DNA of 64,000 nt, from assembly GCA_014728035.1 (NCBI GenBank), contig WJMJ01000131.1, positions 1 through 64,000 of the forward strand, read 5' to 3'. Each line of letters opens with the position of its first letter. Within the stretch, counting starts at the first letter, position 1. The notes under the pieces were generated by a model. It was not told where the DNA came from. It saw nothing but the letters and a program-made list of their open reading frames with translations, and did not search any database. Below are positions 42,611 to 53,169 of this stretch, one piece after another. This stretch comes from Promethearchaeota archaeon. Its GTDB lineage: Archaea; Asgardarchaeota; Thorarchaeia; Thorarchaeales; Thorarchaeaceae. A program made the translations under genes and the position numbers.

Positions 42611-43525
42611 TTATGGGAAAATAACCGCAAAGAAAGGAATTACTGGTAACAGCAGCAAGGTTCCAATAGTTACGGCTGTGGCAGCAGTTTCATGGTCCAA
42701 ATCAAACCCTGCCGCCAGAATTACAGTAATCACTGCGGGAGGCATCATTGCTTGAAGTAACAACACCTGTGTAGTGACTTCAGACAATCCTGCAAAGAAA
42801 AGAACTAGTGCAATAAAGAAAGGCACAATAAGTTGTCTAATTCCGATCGCTTCCACAGCTGCTCGTAAATCACTCAAAAGGAATTTACTACCAACGCCAA
42901 TTCCAACCACAAATAGAGAGAGATATGTAGTAATCTGCCCGTTCCAGAAGAGCAGGGGTTCAAACACTAAAGGTATTGAAACACTAAATGCAAGCAACAC
43001 AATACCTAGCAGAACAGTCAAGAAAGGTGGAAAAGTGATTGCTTTTTTCACCTGTTCCTGCCATTTTACTTCGTTTCCACTGAAATGAGCTGCTATCAAA
43101 GGTCCCAAAGTTGTAATCAATGTCATCTGAGTGATTGAAAAAAATGCAACAACTGCAATTCCAGCATCCCCAATAAACATCAAGATGAGAGGAACAGGGA
43201 GAAATATCCCATTATTGAATCCAGCACATAATAGTAGAGCTCCTTTTTTGGGATTGGGTGTTTCAGTGGTCCTGAATCTTATCAGCATAAAGCCTATTCC
43301 GAGAATATGAATAAGAAGAGTTATCGAAATGATTGCAGGTACTTCAAGAACAGTACTTGTCGGTGCAGTAAGAAGTGTTTGTAAAACCAGAATCGGTAAC
43401 ATGATATTGAGCAATATTTTTGTCAAAATCTTGTTGATTGATTCTGCTTTCTGATACAGTTTCACAAAAAGATAGCCTATCAAAATAGGTATGTAGAACA
43501 AAGTAAGTTTGATAGTGAAATCCAT
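42611..43525 (-). CDS. AEC-family (auxin efflux carrier-like) permease
   Basis: Ten-span secondary transporter of about 304 residues. LFYIPILIGYLFVKLYQKAE and LTKILLNIMLPILVLQTLLT are the conserved N-terminal half. The second half includes LLQAMMPPAVITVILAAGFD, the P-P motif typical of AEC/MdcF permeases. Substrates in the family are organic acids such as malonate or auxin. ATG 43525 is preferred over 43546. Confidence 0.85.
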   Translation of the reverse strand: MDFTIKLTLFYIPILIGYLFVKLYQKAESINKILTKILLNIMLPILVLQTLLTAPTSTVLEVPAIISITLLIHILGIGFMLIRFRTTETPNPKKGALLLCAGFNNGIFLPVPLILMFIGDAGIAVVAFFSITQMTLITTLGPLIAAHFSGNEVKWQEQVKKAITFPPFLTVLLGIVLLAFSVSIPLVFEPLLFWNGQITTYLSLFVVGIGVGSKFLLSDLRAAVEAIGIRQLIVPFFIALVLFFAGLSEVTTQVLLLQAMMPPAVITVILAAGFDLDHETAATAVTIGTLLLLPVIPFFAVIFP

Positions 43526-43593
43526 GATTGCTTGAATCTGCAACACCCAATTATTTCGAAATCAGTCATGTAAAAAGACAGTCGATATACGCA

Positions 43594-45384
43594 CTAGATT
43601 CCATCGAGTTGAAGATTCTTTAAAGCCTTCAAAGAGGGGATACCTGAAGCCCGGTCCCATTTACGATATCGATAATATTCATCCAATTGAGATTCAAGAT
43701 CAGGTACACTTTCTTCAATGATGCTATCTTTCAATGGTTGAAGTAGTGGTTTAGGTAATGTATCTTGTTTTGGTTTGAAACCAAGACGCAGATTGATTAG
43801 ACGTTTCAGAGTAACCCCTCTGGCACCAATATGGGGAATATCTTGAATAGAATAGTTTGAGCCAATTGCAAAATTAAGTAAATCAATCAGGTCAGCCAAT
43901 GGAAATATCGGAAAATGACAAACAATTACAGAATCACAAAATGCCCTGAAATCTTGAACTCGCGCTACTAGTTCCCCTTTGCCAGTATTGTCCAGTCGGT
44001 CTCCAGAATTTATTCCGAGCTCGGGGTATTCAACATCCATAGCCACTGCGAAAACATCACTCTCAGTATGTGCTGCACCTCGAGCTGCGATTGCATATGT
44101 AGTAGCCATTCCAACAAAAGCACGTGGATCGTGATAGGGGATATCAAGTCCCTTCACATGGAGAGCTTGGTCAAGAGAATCAATTTTTTGTGCAAATTGG
44201 ACGATTCCGTTGGCAAGACTATCTCCAAAACCTCTGCGATGGGAAATTTCTACTATCAAATCATAGACAAGCTGAGAATCACCCCATTGAAGATTATGGC
44301 CTGATGCCTTACTACTTAATCTACCACATTTGGTCATAGAAATGGCAAATCCGATAACACCACCCGTACTGATGGTATCAATTCCCATCTCATTGCATAG
44401 ATGATTCAATCTAGCAATATCAGGCAGATTATCAATTAGTAGATTTGTCCCAAAAGCAGCAATTGTTTGGAATTCAGGCCCCATAACAGCATCTTCAGAT
44501 ACAGCTAGCTCTACTTTGCGTCCACAGCCTATTGGACAGGAATAACAGGCATTTCTACCAACCAAGATATCCTTCATTGCATCTGCATTAATTCTGTCAA
44601 CATCGAACTCTGCATCTTGGAAGTACCGAATTGGCATGTCATTGTGCAACATACCCCGGGTAACATACATAGCAGTCCCTTGCTTTGATAACATCTCATG
44701 ATTTCTTCGTAGTGATTTTCCGACTTTTCGAGCTAATTCTTTGAACTTGTGTGGATACGCCAGCAATATTGGCTGAGAACCTTGCACTGCAAGTGCTTTT
44801 AGATTCTTAGAGCCCATTACAGCCCCAAGCCCACATCGTGCAGCAACACGCCCATCATGATTGATACCCGCAAAATGAACCAAATTTTCACCGGCAGGCC
44901 CAATTGTGGCAACTTCACATCTGCCAACTTCTTCTCTAATACTCTGTTGAGTCTCGCTAGTGGTCATTCCCCATAAGCTCTCGGCGGATCTAATTTCGAT
45001 TTGTTGTTCAGTTATGTGAAGATAACACGGATTTTCAGATTGGCCAATTACAAGCACCCCATCCAGACCAGCGAACTTCAATTCCGCACCAAATCTACCA
45101 CCAACATGAGATTCACCCCAAAGGCCAGTAAGGGGTGACCTTCCACACACAACATGTCTACCTGAGCATGGAGCTGATGTGCCAGTAAGAGGACCCGTCA
45201 TGAATAATAATGGACTGGAGGGGGAAAGGGGGTCAGATGAGGTTGTAGAAAAATCATATAAAATACGAGCAGCAAGACCACTACCACCAAGAAATTGGTC
45301 TAAGAAAGATCTGCGGGGTTTTACTACCTGTGTCATCTTCTTTGTTAGATCGGCTACTAGAATTCTATCACAATGTCCATTCAT
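43594..45384 (-). CDS. Tungsten-type aldehyde:ferredoxin oxidoreductase
   Basis: Oxidises aldehydes to acids with ferredoxin as acceptor, using a tungstopterin and a 4Fe-4S cluster. 596 residues with the AOR layout: RILVADLTKKM at the start, FLGGSGLAARILYD, PLLFMTGPLTGTSAPCSGRH and GAVMGSKNLKALAVQG in domain 1. The cluster Cys motif is C-x2-C-x3-C (ACYSCPIGCGRKV). A further Cys at VIVCHF near residue 500 is the fourth ligand. Which paralogue (AOR, FOR, GOR) is unclear. Solitary gene. Confidence 0.93.
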   Translation of the reverse strand: MNGHCDRILVADLTKKMTQVVKPRRSFLDQFLGGSGLAARILYDFSTTSSDPLSPSSPLLFMTGPLTGTSAPCSGRHVVCGRSPLTGLWGESHVGGRFGAELKFAGLDGVLVIGQSENPCYLHITEQQIEIRSAESLWGMTTSETQQSIREEVGRCEVATIGPAGENLVHFAGINHDGRVAARCGLGAVMGSKNLKALAVQGSQPILLAYPHKFKELARKVGKSLRRNHEMLSKQGTAMYVTRGMLHNDMPIRYFQDAEFDVDRINADAMKDILVGRNACYSCPIGCGRKVELAVSEDAVMGPEFQTIAAFGTNLLIDNLPDIARLNHLCNEMGIDTISTGGVIGFAISMTKCGRLSSKASGHNLQWGDSQLVYDLIVEISHRRGFGDSLANGIVQFAQKIDSLDQALHVKGLDIPYHDPRAFVGMATTYAIAARGAAHTESDVFAVAMDVEYPELGINSGDRLDNTGKGELVARVQDFRAFCDSVIVCHFPIFPLADLIDLLNFAIGSNYSIQDIPHIGARGVTLKRLINLRLGFKPKQDTLPKPLLQPLKDSIIEESVPDLESQLDEYYRYRKWDRASGIPSLKALKNLQLDGI

Positions 45385-45584
45385 CGCAATACCTCACAAT
45401 TCTACTTTTGCTAGAGAAGCAAATCCTTGATGGATATGCAATCTATCTTATTACATATAGGTGATAAAAGGTGTCTGAATCTTCGTGAATAACGGATACA
45501 CTTGTATAAAATTAGATTCTATGACAGAAATAAACAAGTAACTAGCGCAGGTCAATTATTGAACACACAAGATGAAAAAGAAAA

Positions 45585-45606
45585 GCCCTGAGCACATTCT
45601 CAGGGC
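45585..45606 (-). terminator. Intrinsic-type terminator of the CPBP gene
   Basis: On the minus strand GCCCTGAG-N6-CTCAGGGC is a perfect 8-bp GC-rich stem followed by TTTTCTTTTT, about 25 bases beyond the protease stop codon. The rest of the 245-base gap up to the AOR gene shows no coding frame. Confidence 0.75.
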
Positions 45607-45630
45607 GTCAATTTACTACTTTGTAGTTTG

Positions 45631-46548
45631 TTATGATGAATTCTCCTGACCGGTAAGAGTTTCACTCCCATAGTGTCTAAGAAGGGGAATTGCAATAGCC
45701 CATGGCAATATACCAACAACAAACGCTAAAGCAACAGGAATTATTGCCATTAGAAACAAACTGACGATATTGTTAATGGCATGGAATATGATGCAGATGA
45801 ATACACTCTCAGTATTGTTGTACAACCAAGTGTAAATCACAGCAATCCCAACCATCGTTAACACATTGAAGAATAACACCTGAATTATTGACACGATTGC
45901 AACAATCAGAAATCCTTCAGCGGGGATATCTGCAGGAAGGTTTGTAATTGTATTAAAGATCAGAAAAGGCCAATGCCAAATGCTCCAAACAACACCTAAC
46001 TTGTAACTAGCTTTCTCAGCTGTCATATTACTCATCATTTCTGGCAATGCGAATCCTCGCCATCCTGGTTCCTCAAATCCACTAGTGAATATCTGATAAA
46101 TAATAAGTGGTAGAAGATATTGTATGGGAACAGCTAATTCCAATGGAGTCGGAAGAGGTATATCAGCAACCAATGCAATCATCAAAGCTGGTACTGTAAG
46201 AATAAAGGGGATGATGAAAATTGCAAGATAGTACCTTTTGTCAACTTTCCATTTCTTCATTCTAGAGAATAAATCTGACAGGCCTTCTCGACCATTTGTT
46301 GTTAACAGAACTGTAATAGCAGCAATCAAAGGACCATACACACCAATTGCGAATACAATAGAAATGATGGCATGTTCTGAGTTTACAAAACCAGTCTGGA
46401 TAATCTGCCCAAATGTACTATGATTAAGAAGACTATAACCATTCAAATATGCAATAATTGATGTGGGAATCCAGCATAGAGCAGTGAATATAATTGCTAT
46501 CGCGAAATAGGAGTTTAGTGGTTTCTTTTTTATAAGCGCGGTTACCAT
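45631..46548 (-). CDS. CPBP-family intramembrane metalloprotease
   Basis: Eight-span membrane protein (305 aa) of the CAAX protease/bacteriocin-processing family. Motif 1 EEPGWRGFALPE has the Glu-Glu-x3-Arg catalytic set, motif 2 is WSIWHWPF and motif 3 is FHAINN. Eukaryotic Rce1 cuts prenylated CAAX proteins; in prokaryotes the family is linked to bacteriocin immunity or membrane quality control. Nothing nearby indicates the target. Confidence 0.88.
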   Translation of the reverse strand: MVTALIKKKPLNSYFAIAIIFTALCWIPTSIIAYLNGYSLLNHSTFGQIIQTGFVNSEHAIISIVFAIGVYGPLIAAITVLLTTNGREGLSDLFSRMKKWKVDKRYYLAIFIIPFILTVPALMIALVADIPLPTPLELAVPIQYLLPLIIYQIFTSGFEEPGWRGFALPEMMSNMTAEKASYKLGVVWSIWHWPFLIFNTITNLPADIPAEGFLIVAIVSIIQVLFFNVLTMVGIAVIYTWLYNNTESVFICIIFHAINNIVSLFLMAIIPVALAFVVGILPWAIAIPLLRHYGSETLTGQENSS

Positions 46549-46662
46549 GGTAATCGAAACAACGCAAAAAACGACCCCTTAGTAAGAGTTTCTAAATGAA
46601 TCATAAAACTGACAACTTATTACTTGCTTTCGAAGTTCAAAGAGGATGAGGAATTTAGTACG

Positions 46663-47754
46663 ATGTCGGAGAGCGAGCAAGTTCAGGACATAAAAGAGAG
46701 TGAACCAAAGAATGGTTCTTCAAGTCAAGATGATTCACCGAAAGCGGTCTATGCATGGATTGGCGGATTGATATTTGCTATAGGATTTACCATGTTGATC
46801 TGGGCTTTAGGACCCCTTCTTGATGGGTATTCACACTTGCCAGATCAAGGTGCTACTTGGTACTATTGGCAACTTCCAGTTCGGGACGATATACTCATGT
46901 TGCTTACATGGATATTTTACCTGTCACATCAGTTTGCCATTTGGGGCGCAATATACTGGGCTCAAAAGAATTTGAAAGAGCTCAGGGCAAGACCAACAAA
47001 AGGATTGACAAAATATAATTTCATGGCAATCTTCATCAATGTAGCATTTGTAATTCTGCATCTGATTCAGACTCACTTGTGGTATGATGGGCTAGCCCAA
47101 GACGTTCCAATCTGGACATCACAAGGTTCAGTAATAGTTATGCTTGCAGTCATTCTTGCTATCGAGAATCCAAGACGTGGTTTCATTCTGGGTAAGAAAA
47201 TGGGCAAACCAATGACCGCTAGAGTTACTGGCTTCTTCAGAAGAGCTCATACATACATCTTCGCATGGGCCCTTGTCTATACATTTTGGTTTCATCCAAT
47301 GGATGCAGACCCCCAGTTGTTAACAGGTTTCTTCTACATGTTCTTGCTGTTCACACAGATATCACTAGCATATACTACAGTTCATGTGGATAAACGTTGG
47401 ATAGTCATCTTGGAGTATAATGTGGCGTTTCATGGAGCGATTGTAGCAGTGTTCAATACAGCATTCTTCAATAGTGCTGAGATGTGGCCAATGTTCTTTA
47501 GTGGTTTCACATTCATGTTTGTATTCACGTACATGTACGCATTCGATATCAAGCGAGAGATTCGCTGGCTAGTCATGCTGCTTTACTTTGGATTCTTAGC
47601 TTGGTTATACTTGCCAGCGCCTCTAGGATTTGGTCGAGATCCAATGCGACTGATGATGCTAGAATTTCTCTGGATTCCAATAGTACTCTATGGGCTATCA
47701 ATAGCACTTGCAGGACTAGTTTTTCTGTATTATAAAGTACGAAATAGAGAATAA
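46663..47754 (+). CDS. Ten-span membrane protein of unknown family
   Basis: I do not recognise a family. About 363 residues with roughly ten membrane helices spread evenly from residue 28 to the end. Histidines and acidic residues occur near membrane edges: SHQFAIWG, HLIQTHLWYDG, HTYIF, WFHPMDADPQ. The acidic N-terminal tail is cytosolic. ATG 46663 has GAGG upstream; an earlier TTG (46624) also reads through. It is divergent from the CPBP gene and converges with the hydrogenase operon; it has no hydrogenase-subunit motif. Confidence 0.6.
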   Translation: MSESEQVQDIKESEPKNGSSSQDDSPKAVYAWIGGLIFAIGFTMLIWALGPLLDGYSHLPDQGATWYYWQLPVRDDILMLLTWIFYLSHQFAIWGAIYWAQKNLKELRARPTKGLTKYNFMAIFINVAFVILHLIQTHLWYDGLAQDVPIWTSQGSVIVMLAVILAIENPRRGFILGKKMGKPMTARVTGFFRRAHTYIFAWALVYTFWFHPMDADPQLLTGFFYMFLLFTQISLAYTTVHVDKRWIVILEYNVAFHGAIVAVFNTAFFNSAEMWPMFFSGFTFMFVFTYMYAFDIKREIRWLVMLLYFGFLAWLYLPAPLGFGRDPMRLMMLEFLWIPIVLYGLSIALAGLVFLYYKVRNRE

Positions 47755-47763
47755 AATAGAAAG

Positions 47764-47787
47764 AGGTGGGGGCTATCCCCCCAACCT
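47764..47787. terminator. Bidirectional GC hairpin
   Basis: AGGTGGGGG-CTAT-CCCCCCAACCT, a near-perfect inverted repeat with one bulge, lies between the convergent membrane-protein gene and the last hydrogenase gene, 3 bases beyond the latter's stop. It can end transcripts from both sides. Confidence 0.7.
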
Positions 47788-47789
47788 TC

Positions 47790-49121
47790 TTACTGAACAT
47801 CAGCAACATGAACACTACAAGAAACACAGGGATCGTATGAACGTACAACGGTCTCAAGTTTTTGTCCGATTATCTTTTTGTCAGACACACCTTGCTCAGA
47901 GAGTGCAGATGCCATCCTTTTTAGATCATCCTCAACAATAGGCAGAAACATCGCAGTAGGGGTAACGATGTCAGTTTCAGACACCTTGCCACTCTTATCA
48001 ACCCTTATCGTATAAGCAAGAAGTCCACGAGGTGCTTCTGTCATGGATACCCCTGTACCGGCCTTGGTTATCTTGGGCTTGATACGTTTCTCATACGGTT
48101 TGAGTTCTTCCGATAAAGTTTCAGCAATTTGTTCAGCTCTGTGTACAAAGTGTACAAGTTCTACTGCTTGTGCAAAATTATTCGACATAGGATTGTTAGG
48201 GTCAAGGTGTGACTCGTACATTGTTGCTAGCTCTTTTGCTCGTGAGCTCAACCCCTCACCAAAGAGAGTATATCGTGATAAAGCTCCGGTCATGAAACAT
48301 TGTTCGTTATATGTGCCATGTTTAGCAAAAGAATGTCTAACAACAGATTCGTTAATCCGAATCTTATATGCGTCAGCCTTGAATTTGTCACCATCAGATG
48401 CAAAGACGGTATCACCTAACATTGTGTAGGACCCGTCATACGGTTGTAAAGCAAGATGGACTCGTTCAGCATCAACCTCAGGCCAGTTACGATAACTTAC
48501 CAAATTCTCTAAAGCTTCTTCTGAAGCGTTGTAGAGACGTGTAAGTCGAGCAGCAAGGGTCTCAAGACTTTTCTTTGTTGGGAGCTTGCCAAACCCACCG
48601 ATTAGTGCGTTCTCCTGATGGATGTACCTTGAACCAATAGTTGTCTGAATATCGGCACCGATATCTTTCAATTGAAGCCCCGCTTTCACTATATCTTTGT
48701 GGTCTTGACTCATTTGGAATGCATCAGGATAGCCAAGATAGTCCGGAAGAGCTAATAAGAAAAGATGCAAAGCATGACTCTCAATGAAATCACCTAAATA
48801 CATCAGTTCTCGTAACTTGATAGTCTGCTCTGTTGGAGTTAGACCAATTGCATTCTCTGCAGCTTGTACTGCTGTTATTTTATGAGCCGCTGCACAGAAT
48901 GAACATACTCTTGGAAAGACTGCAACAGCCTCTTCGACGGGTTTTCCAATCGTGATAGCTTCAAAATATCTTGGCCCTTCATAGACATTCATCTTGACAA
49001 TCTTAACTTCAGCGCCATCATATTCAACTTCAATTCCAGCTTTCCCCTCAATTCGAGCTATGTGGTCAATAGAGAGAGGATGCTTTAGAGATTTCGATGA
49101 TGATTTCTTTGACTTTGTCAT
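47790..49121 (-). CDS. hydA: [NiFe] hydrogenase large subunit (group 3b, HydA-type)
   Basis: Catalytic subunit (443 aa) binding the Ni-Fe(CN)2CO site. N-terminal L1 motif RVCSFC (in PRVCSFCAAAHK) and C-terminal L2 motif DPCVSC (in DPCVSCSVH) supply the four Ni/Fe cysteines. The five residues VADVQ after the His are the peptide removed by the maturation protease, which is not in this window. Fourth gene of a hydB-hydG-hydD-hydA operon, all with TAATG or 4-base overlaps, the order of Pyrococcus soluble hydrogenase. Confidence 0.95.
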   Translation of the reverse strand: MTKSKKSSSKSLKHPLSIDHIARIEGKAGIEVEYDGAEVKIVKMNVYEGPRYFEAITIGKPVEEAVAVFPRVCSFCAAAHKITAVQAAENAIGLTPTEQTIKLRELMYLGDFIESHALHLFLLALPDYLGYPDAFQMSQDHKDIVKAGLQLKDIGADIQTTIGSRYIHQENALIGGFGKLPTKKSLETLAARLTRLYNASEEALENLVSYRNWPEVDAERVHLALQPYDGSYTMLGDTVFASDGDKFKADAYKIRINESVVRHSFAKHGTYNEQCFMTGALSRYTLFGEGLSSRAKELATMYESHLDPNNPMSNNFAQAVELVHFVHRAEQIAETLSEELKPYEKRIKPKITKAGTGVSMTEAPRGLLAYTIRVDKSGKVSETDIVTPTAMFLPIVEDDLKRMASALSEQGVSDKKIIGQKLETVVRSYDPCVSCSVHVADVQ

Positions 49122-49936
49122 TATTCTGCACCTCCATAAATCCGATCCAACATATCTTCTAGACGAGGTTCATGTGCGCCAAAAATACGCATTCTATCCC
49201 GAACATGTTCCTTGGAGAGTCCCTTTTTCTTGAAAGTCATTGCTAGCGAGTCAAACCACGCAGTATCAAAGGGAACAGGTCCACGACATCCAACACAAGG
49301 GGTGTCAAAAGTGATACACCGTGCATCACAACCAGCAGTTGTAACCGGGCCCAGGCAAGGAGCGCCACGTTCGATAAGAATACAAGGATTGCCCTTTAGT
49401 CTGCATTCAGCACAAACCGGATAATCAATACGTTCGGGAAACGTGCCAAACAGAAAGGTCGATATTGAATACATGAGCTCATCTTCCTCAGGAGGGCAGC
49501 CAGGAATGTAGTAATCAATTTCCACATGATGATCGACGGGAGTTGCTTGAAGAGGCTTCATGTCAATCTCATCTTCACCATACACTGCCTTGTGTAGTTC
49601 ATCACAATTCTTCTCATCCTCAGACCAGCTTTGTACCCCACCATTGACAGCACATGCTCCTAATGCAACGACAATACGAGAGTGTTTTCGGATTTCCATC
49701 AATTCCTCCAAATCTTTCTCTGTAGAAACTGACCCCTCAACAAATGCAATATCTACATCTGCTGGCATCTTACTATCACTAGATAACATGTAGAAACTCT
49801 CGAAGCTAACACTCTTTGCAATATCAAGTATTTTTTGAACCGTCGCCAACATTAGCTGACAACCATAACAAGAGGTGAGAGCGTAAACTCCGATTTTGGG
49901 TTTGCAGTCGCCAAGACATTCAGATAGTGTAACCAT
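49121..49936 (-). CDS. hydD: [NiFe] hydrogenase small subunit (HydD-type)
   Basis: Electron-transfer subunit of 271 residues carrying the chain of 4Fe-4S clusters. Proximal cluster: TSCYGCQLML (C-x2-C), then LGACAVNGG and IPGCPPEE. C-terminal cysteines (AECRLKGNPC, CLGPVTTAGCDARC, PCVGCRG) bind the medial and distal clusters. Short and lacking a Tat signal, therefore cytoplasmic, as in group 3 enzymes. Start overlaps the hydG stop (TAATG). Confidence 0.94.
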   Translation of the reverse strand: MVTLSECLGDCKPKIGVYALTSCYGCQLMLATVQKILDIAKSVSFESFYMLSSDSKMPADVDIAFVEGSVSTEKDLEELMEIRKHSRIVVALGACAVNGGVQSWSEDEKNCDELHKAVYGEDEIDMKPLQATPVDHHVEIDYYIPGCPPEEDELMYSISTFLFGTFPERIDYPVCAECRLKGNPCILIERGAPCLGPVTTAGCDARCITFDTPCVGCRGPVPFDTAWFDSLAMTFKKKGLSKEHVRDRMRIFGAHEPRLEDMLDRIYGGAE

Positions 49937-50796
49937 TAAATCAACCCCGGTATACTGGTAATTGCGTAGTAATCAAAGACAGGACCGTCCTTGCACGCAT
50001 ATTTCCACGAAGTAGCTGTACCTATGTTGCAATGACCGCATTTGCCCACTCCGCATTTCATCCTTCTTTCCAAAGTCACAAAGATATATCGTGGGTCATA
50101 TCCTTTTTCTACAAGATAGTCAAACATTCCACGGTACATAGCTGGGGGACCACACATTGCCACTGCGCAATTTTTCGGATCCACATTAGCTTTATCCATA
50201 TGAACAGTAGCTCGACCATGAAGTCCTTCAAAATCAGGATCCCGTGTCGCAGTCTGAACAATTGAGATATTTTCTGCGGTTGCGATATCTTTCATTGCCT
50301 CCAGTTCTTTTTGGAAGAGCAATTCATTTCCATATTTTGCACTGTTAATGATCGTAATATTTCCAAATAACCATCGGTTATCTAGAGCATAGAGAAATAC
50401 CGAACGCAATGGGGCCATTCCCAGACCCGCAGCAACACACAACAAATCGCGCCCATGAAATTGCTCCATCGGAAAACCATTTCCATAAGGACCACGAATT
50501 CCGACCAGAGCACCAGGCTGTAATTCGTGAATTGCGGATGTGACTCGCCCAGCATTGCGAATACATAGTTCAAAAAATCCAACTCTTCTAGCTGAGGAGC
50601 AAATTGAGATAGGAACTTCACCCAGACCGAGAAGTGATACTTCTACAAATTGACCTGGCATGAATCTCCAATCTTGAGCAACTTCAGAATCTTCAAACCT
50701 AAAGAGGAACAATGATTCGAGCTCTGTTAGCTTGTACTTTCTCAAAAGTCTACATTTGTGAGTCTCATAGATACTTGGTTCTTGTTCTTTGGTCAT
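49936..50796 (-). CDS. hydG: Hydrogenase FAD/NAD(P)-binding subunit (HydG-type)
   Basis: Diaphorase subunit (286 aa) of the ferredoxin:NADP+ reductase-like fold, passing electrons between NAD(P)H and the Fe-S chain. FAD-binding RxxS-like region around [22 protein letters not shown](P)-binding [20 protein letters not shown] and [16 protein letters not shown]. The 2Fe-2S motif [12 protein letters not shown] plus a final Cys (YACKDGPVF) closes the chain. Overlaps hydB by 4 bases. Confidence 0.93.
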   Translation of the reverse strand: MTKEQEPSIYETHKCRLLRKYKLTELESLFLFRFEDSEVAQDWRFMPGQFVEVSLLGLGEVPISICSSARRVGFFELCIRNAGRVTSAIHELQPGALVGIRGPYGNGFPMEQFHGRDLLCVAAGLGMAPLRSVFLYALDNRWLFGNITIINSAKYGNELLFQKELEAMKDIATAENISIVQTATRDPDFEGLHGRATVHMDKANVDPKNCAVAMCGPPAMYRGMFDYLVEKGYDPRYIFVTLERRMKCGVGKCGHCNIGTATSWKYACKDGPVFDYYAITSIPGLI

Positions 50797-51824
50797 TTCT
50801 CCACCTCCGGATATCCTCCAATCTCCATCAGATTACTTCTGAATTGAATTTCAGCAGGACAGAAATAGGTACATCTGCCACAGCCAACACAATAGGCAGT
50901 AGTGGTTTCGGGACAGTAAGCATTCTTACATTGATATCGATTATAAAATCGGTCTTTCTTGGTTTCTCGGAAATTGTGTCCACCAGCAACTAGTCCGTGA
51001 GTTCGGAATTGGCAAGAGTCCCAGAAACGGATACGTTCACCAGTTCTACCATCAATACTAGGTTTATCCTTTACATCATAACAGCGGCAAGTTGGACAAG
51101 TGAGTGTACAGTTTCCGCACCCGAGACATTTGTCAGCCTCGCGTTCGTACATCTTGTGATCCATTCTCAATTCTAGAAGATACCGCAAATCATCCCAATT
51201 ACCCTGTACCTTGAACTGTTTTGCCTTCTTTCGCTCGAACTCTGATACATTATCAACGTCTTTCTTTGAAACTTCAGAAAATAGATCCATATTTGGATCG
51301 ATAAGTTTGTGGCCTGTGACAGTCCCTACCCGGACCATAAATCCATCAGGGAGTTCGTGGAAAAATAGGTCAAACCCAGCATCAACAAACTCAATCCTTC
51401 GTACATTACAGAAACAGTATTCATCAGGAAGGCAAGATAGACCAATAATTATCCCATTTTGCCGACGAATCTGATAATAGGGATCAGGTTGTTCATCGAG
51501 AAATTCTGCATCCATAATCCGCAGACCGACAATGTCACAATTGTGAACACCAAACAAAATCACTCGTTCTTTCCTAGGCAGTTTTTCCTGTAATTCGACC
51601 TTGTGGGTATCAAATGTAAACATGGTTTCCTCTACAGGATAAAAAAATCGCCTCGGAGGACGAATCGTTCGATGATAGTCGAACTCCACCTGTTTTACAT
51701 CTTCAACCTCTTTGAAATCGTAGAACTTCTCAGAGATTTTTGAGGGCGCATACAGCGTCCCCATACCTTTGAGCCGATTCAGGAACTCATACGTGTTCTC
51801 ATGGGATATCTTCACATATCGCAT
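50793..51824 (-). CDS. hydB: Hydrogenase 4Fe-4S subunit (HydB-type)
   Basis: First gene of the operon (~343 aa). The C-terminal half has two ferredoxin-like clusters of the [C-x2-C-x2-C-x3-C] type: [19 protein letters not shown], then [15 protein letters not shown] near the end. [11 protein letters not shown] and a [13 protein letters not shown] segment lie between. The N-terminal half ([34 protein letters not shown]) matches sulfhydrogenase beta. ATG 51824 has GAGGTG 7 bases upstream; GTG 51833 is less likely. Confidence 0.92.
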   Translation of the reverse strand: MRYVKISHENTYEFLNRLKGMGTLYAPSKISEKFYDFKEVEDVKQVEFDYHRTIRPPRRFFYPVEETMFTFDTHKVELQEKLPRKERVILFGVHNCDIVGLRIMDAEFLDEQPDPYYQIRRQNGIIIGLSCLPDEYCFCNVRRIEFVDAGFDLFFHELPDGFMVRVGTVTGHKLIDPNMDLFSEVSKKDVDNVSEFERKKAKQFKVQGNWDDLRYLLELRMDHKMYEREADKCLGCGNCTLTCPTCRCYDVKDKPSIDGRTGERIRFWDSCQFRTHGLVAGGHNFRETKKDRFYNRYQCKNAYCPETTTAYCVGCGRCTYFCPAEIQFRSNLMEIGGYPEVEK

Positions 51825-51968
51825 TTCCGGCACCTCATGGGGTAAATCAGCGGATGTGTTTGTTCAAACGATGAGCTCTAATAAAATGAAGCATGTGTAC
51901 TTGATGCTGAAAGTTTAAGTCAAAAAAAACTAATATAAATCAAAATATAGAGAAGGAATGGAATACTT

Positions 51969-53069
51969 TTGTATGCTCTGAAGCCCTATTTCAGATTCTG
52001 GTCAATACTGCTATTCTTGTCAATATTGCTTGCATCACTAACACCATTTATGATTCGATTTCCCCAGTACGATAGAGTTGAGTATACAGATATCAATGAA
52101 AACATATTCTTGAGCGCCACCAACTCCACATATAATATCGAATTGCCAGAGGAGGTATATCAAGTTGATATTAGACAACTGGTCACAAATGGTTCGAAGG
52201 TCGATATTACATCATTCAATTCAAGTACAACCTTTTTCAAAATGTTAAACATAACGGAAATAGACGACATTCCAATCAGTATAGAATCTCAGTTCGATAG
52301 GTGGAATCAGTGGGAAAGCTGGAACATTACAATTTCTCGAGTAGATTCAGATGTATCAGTATTCCTTGATATCAGAATAGGAAAACTGACCCAGATATTA
52401 GTTGATTACGCACCGCTGCAAAATTTTGGTGTTTTTGGAATCGTTTTTGCAGGCATTGGACTCTATTGGTTTGTATCCAGTGAGAGAGAATATAGGAAAA
52501 GACTTGGCAATGATGAGAGATTCGAGAATACAATTAGTCCAATGAAGATTGCGTCTCTAATCATCATAGCTGGATTGTTATTTGCACCATCGGCAATATC
52601 ATTATACCAAAGTCAAACAATGACCGAACTAAACGAGTCGGTTGAAAAGAAATCAGTAAATTTGTCACTGAATTCAACACATCCATCATTATCAGTGAAC
52701 CTTGGCGATATTTCAAATGAAGATGCAATTGAAGCACATGCAAAAATTACGATGTCCACAGGGCAAAATGCCTCGTTTATTGTTCAATTGGAAGATTATG
52801 AAAGTGTTGTAAGATATCAAATTCAGTACCAAGAATTAGTTTCTGAGCAGAGCTGGCATCTCCACATTGGAAATATTACTAGATTCTCATCAGTTACTGT
52901 AGAACGTCTTGATCAGGATGTAGATGTGTTGATTGAAGTAGCAATATATCTCACGGTTCGCACTACAAAGCAGAATCCTATGATTTTAGCAATTCTCGCA
53001 GTGTTTGGAAGTATTCCACTGGTATATGCAATGATGAATTCACACAGATTTGACAATGAAGTAACATAA
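51969..53069 (+). CDS. Membrane protein with large Ser/Thr/Asn-rich exterior domains
   Basis: No family recognised. 366 residues, four membrane helices (~10-30, 153-172, 197-215, 340-357) flanking two predicted exterior segments rich in N-x-S/T sites (ATNSTYN, NITEID, NITISR, SLNSTHP, GQNAS), suggesting a glycosylated surface protein. The cytosolic loop (SEREYRKRLGNDERF) is short and charged. TTG start. Lies divergently from hydB across an AT-rich promoter (CTAATATAAATC, 51928-51940 region). Confidence 0.6.
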   Translation: MYALKPYFRFWSILLFLSILLASLTPFMIRFPQYDRVEYTDINENIFLSATNSTYNIELPEEVYQVDIRQLVTNGSKVDITSFNSSTTFFKMLNITEIDDIPISIESQFDRWNQWESWNITISRVDSDVSVFLDIRIGKLTQILVDYAPLQNFGVFGIVFAGIGLYWFVSSEREYRKRLGNDERFENTISPMKIASLIIIAGLLFAPSAISLYQSQTMTELNESVEKKSVNLSLNSTHPSLSVNLGDISNEDAIEAHAKITMSTGQNASFIVQLEDYESVVRYQIQYQELVSEQSWHLHIGNITRFSSVTVERLDQDVDVLIEVAIYLTVRTTKQNPMILAILAVFGSIPLVYAMMNSHRFDNEVT

Positions 53070-53169
53070 TTATTGTACAATCAATCATTCTACACGGTCA
53101 TGACACAACTGTTATATCCCGAGATAGAAACTTGTCCAAATTGTATCACTAGACTGGAGACTCAAGTCT

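Noticed and set aside
46663-47754. Membrane anchor subunit of the hydrogenase
   Set aside because: It is on the opposite strand, has no quinone/heme-binding or Mrp-antiporter motif, and group 3b hydrogenases are soluble.
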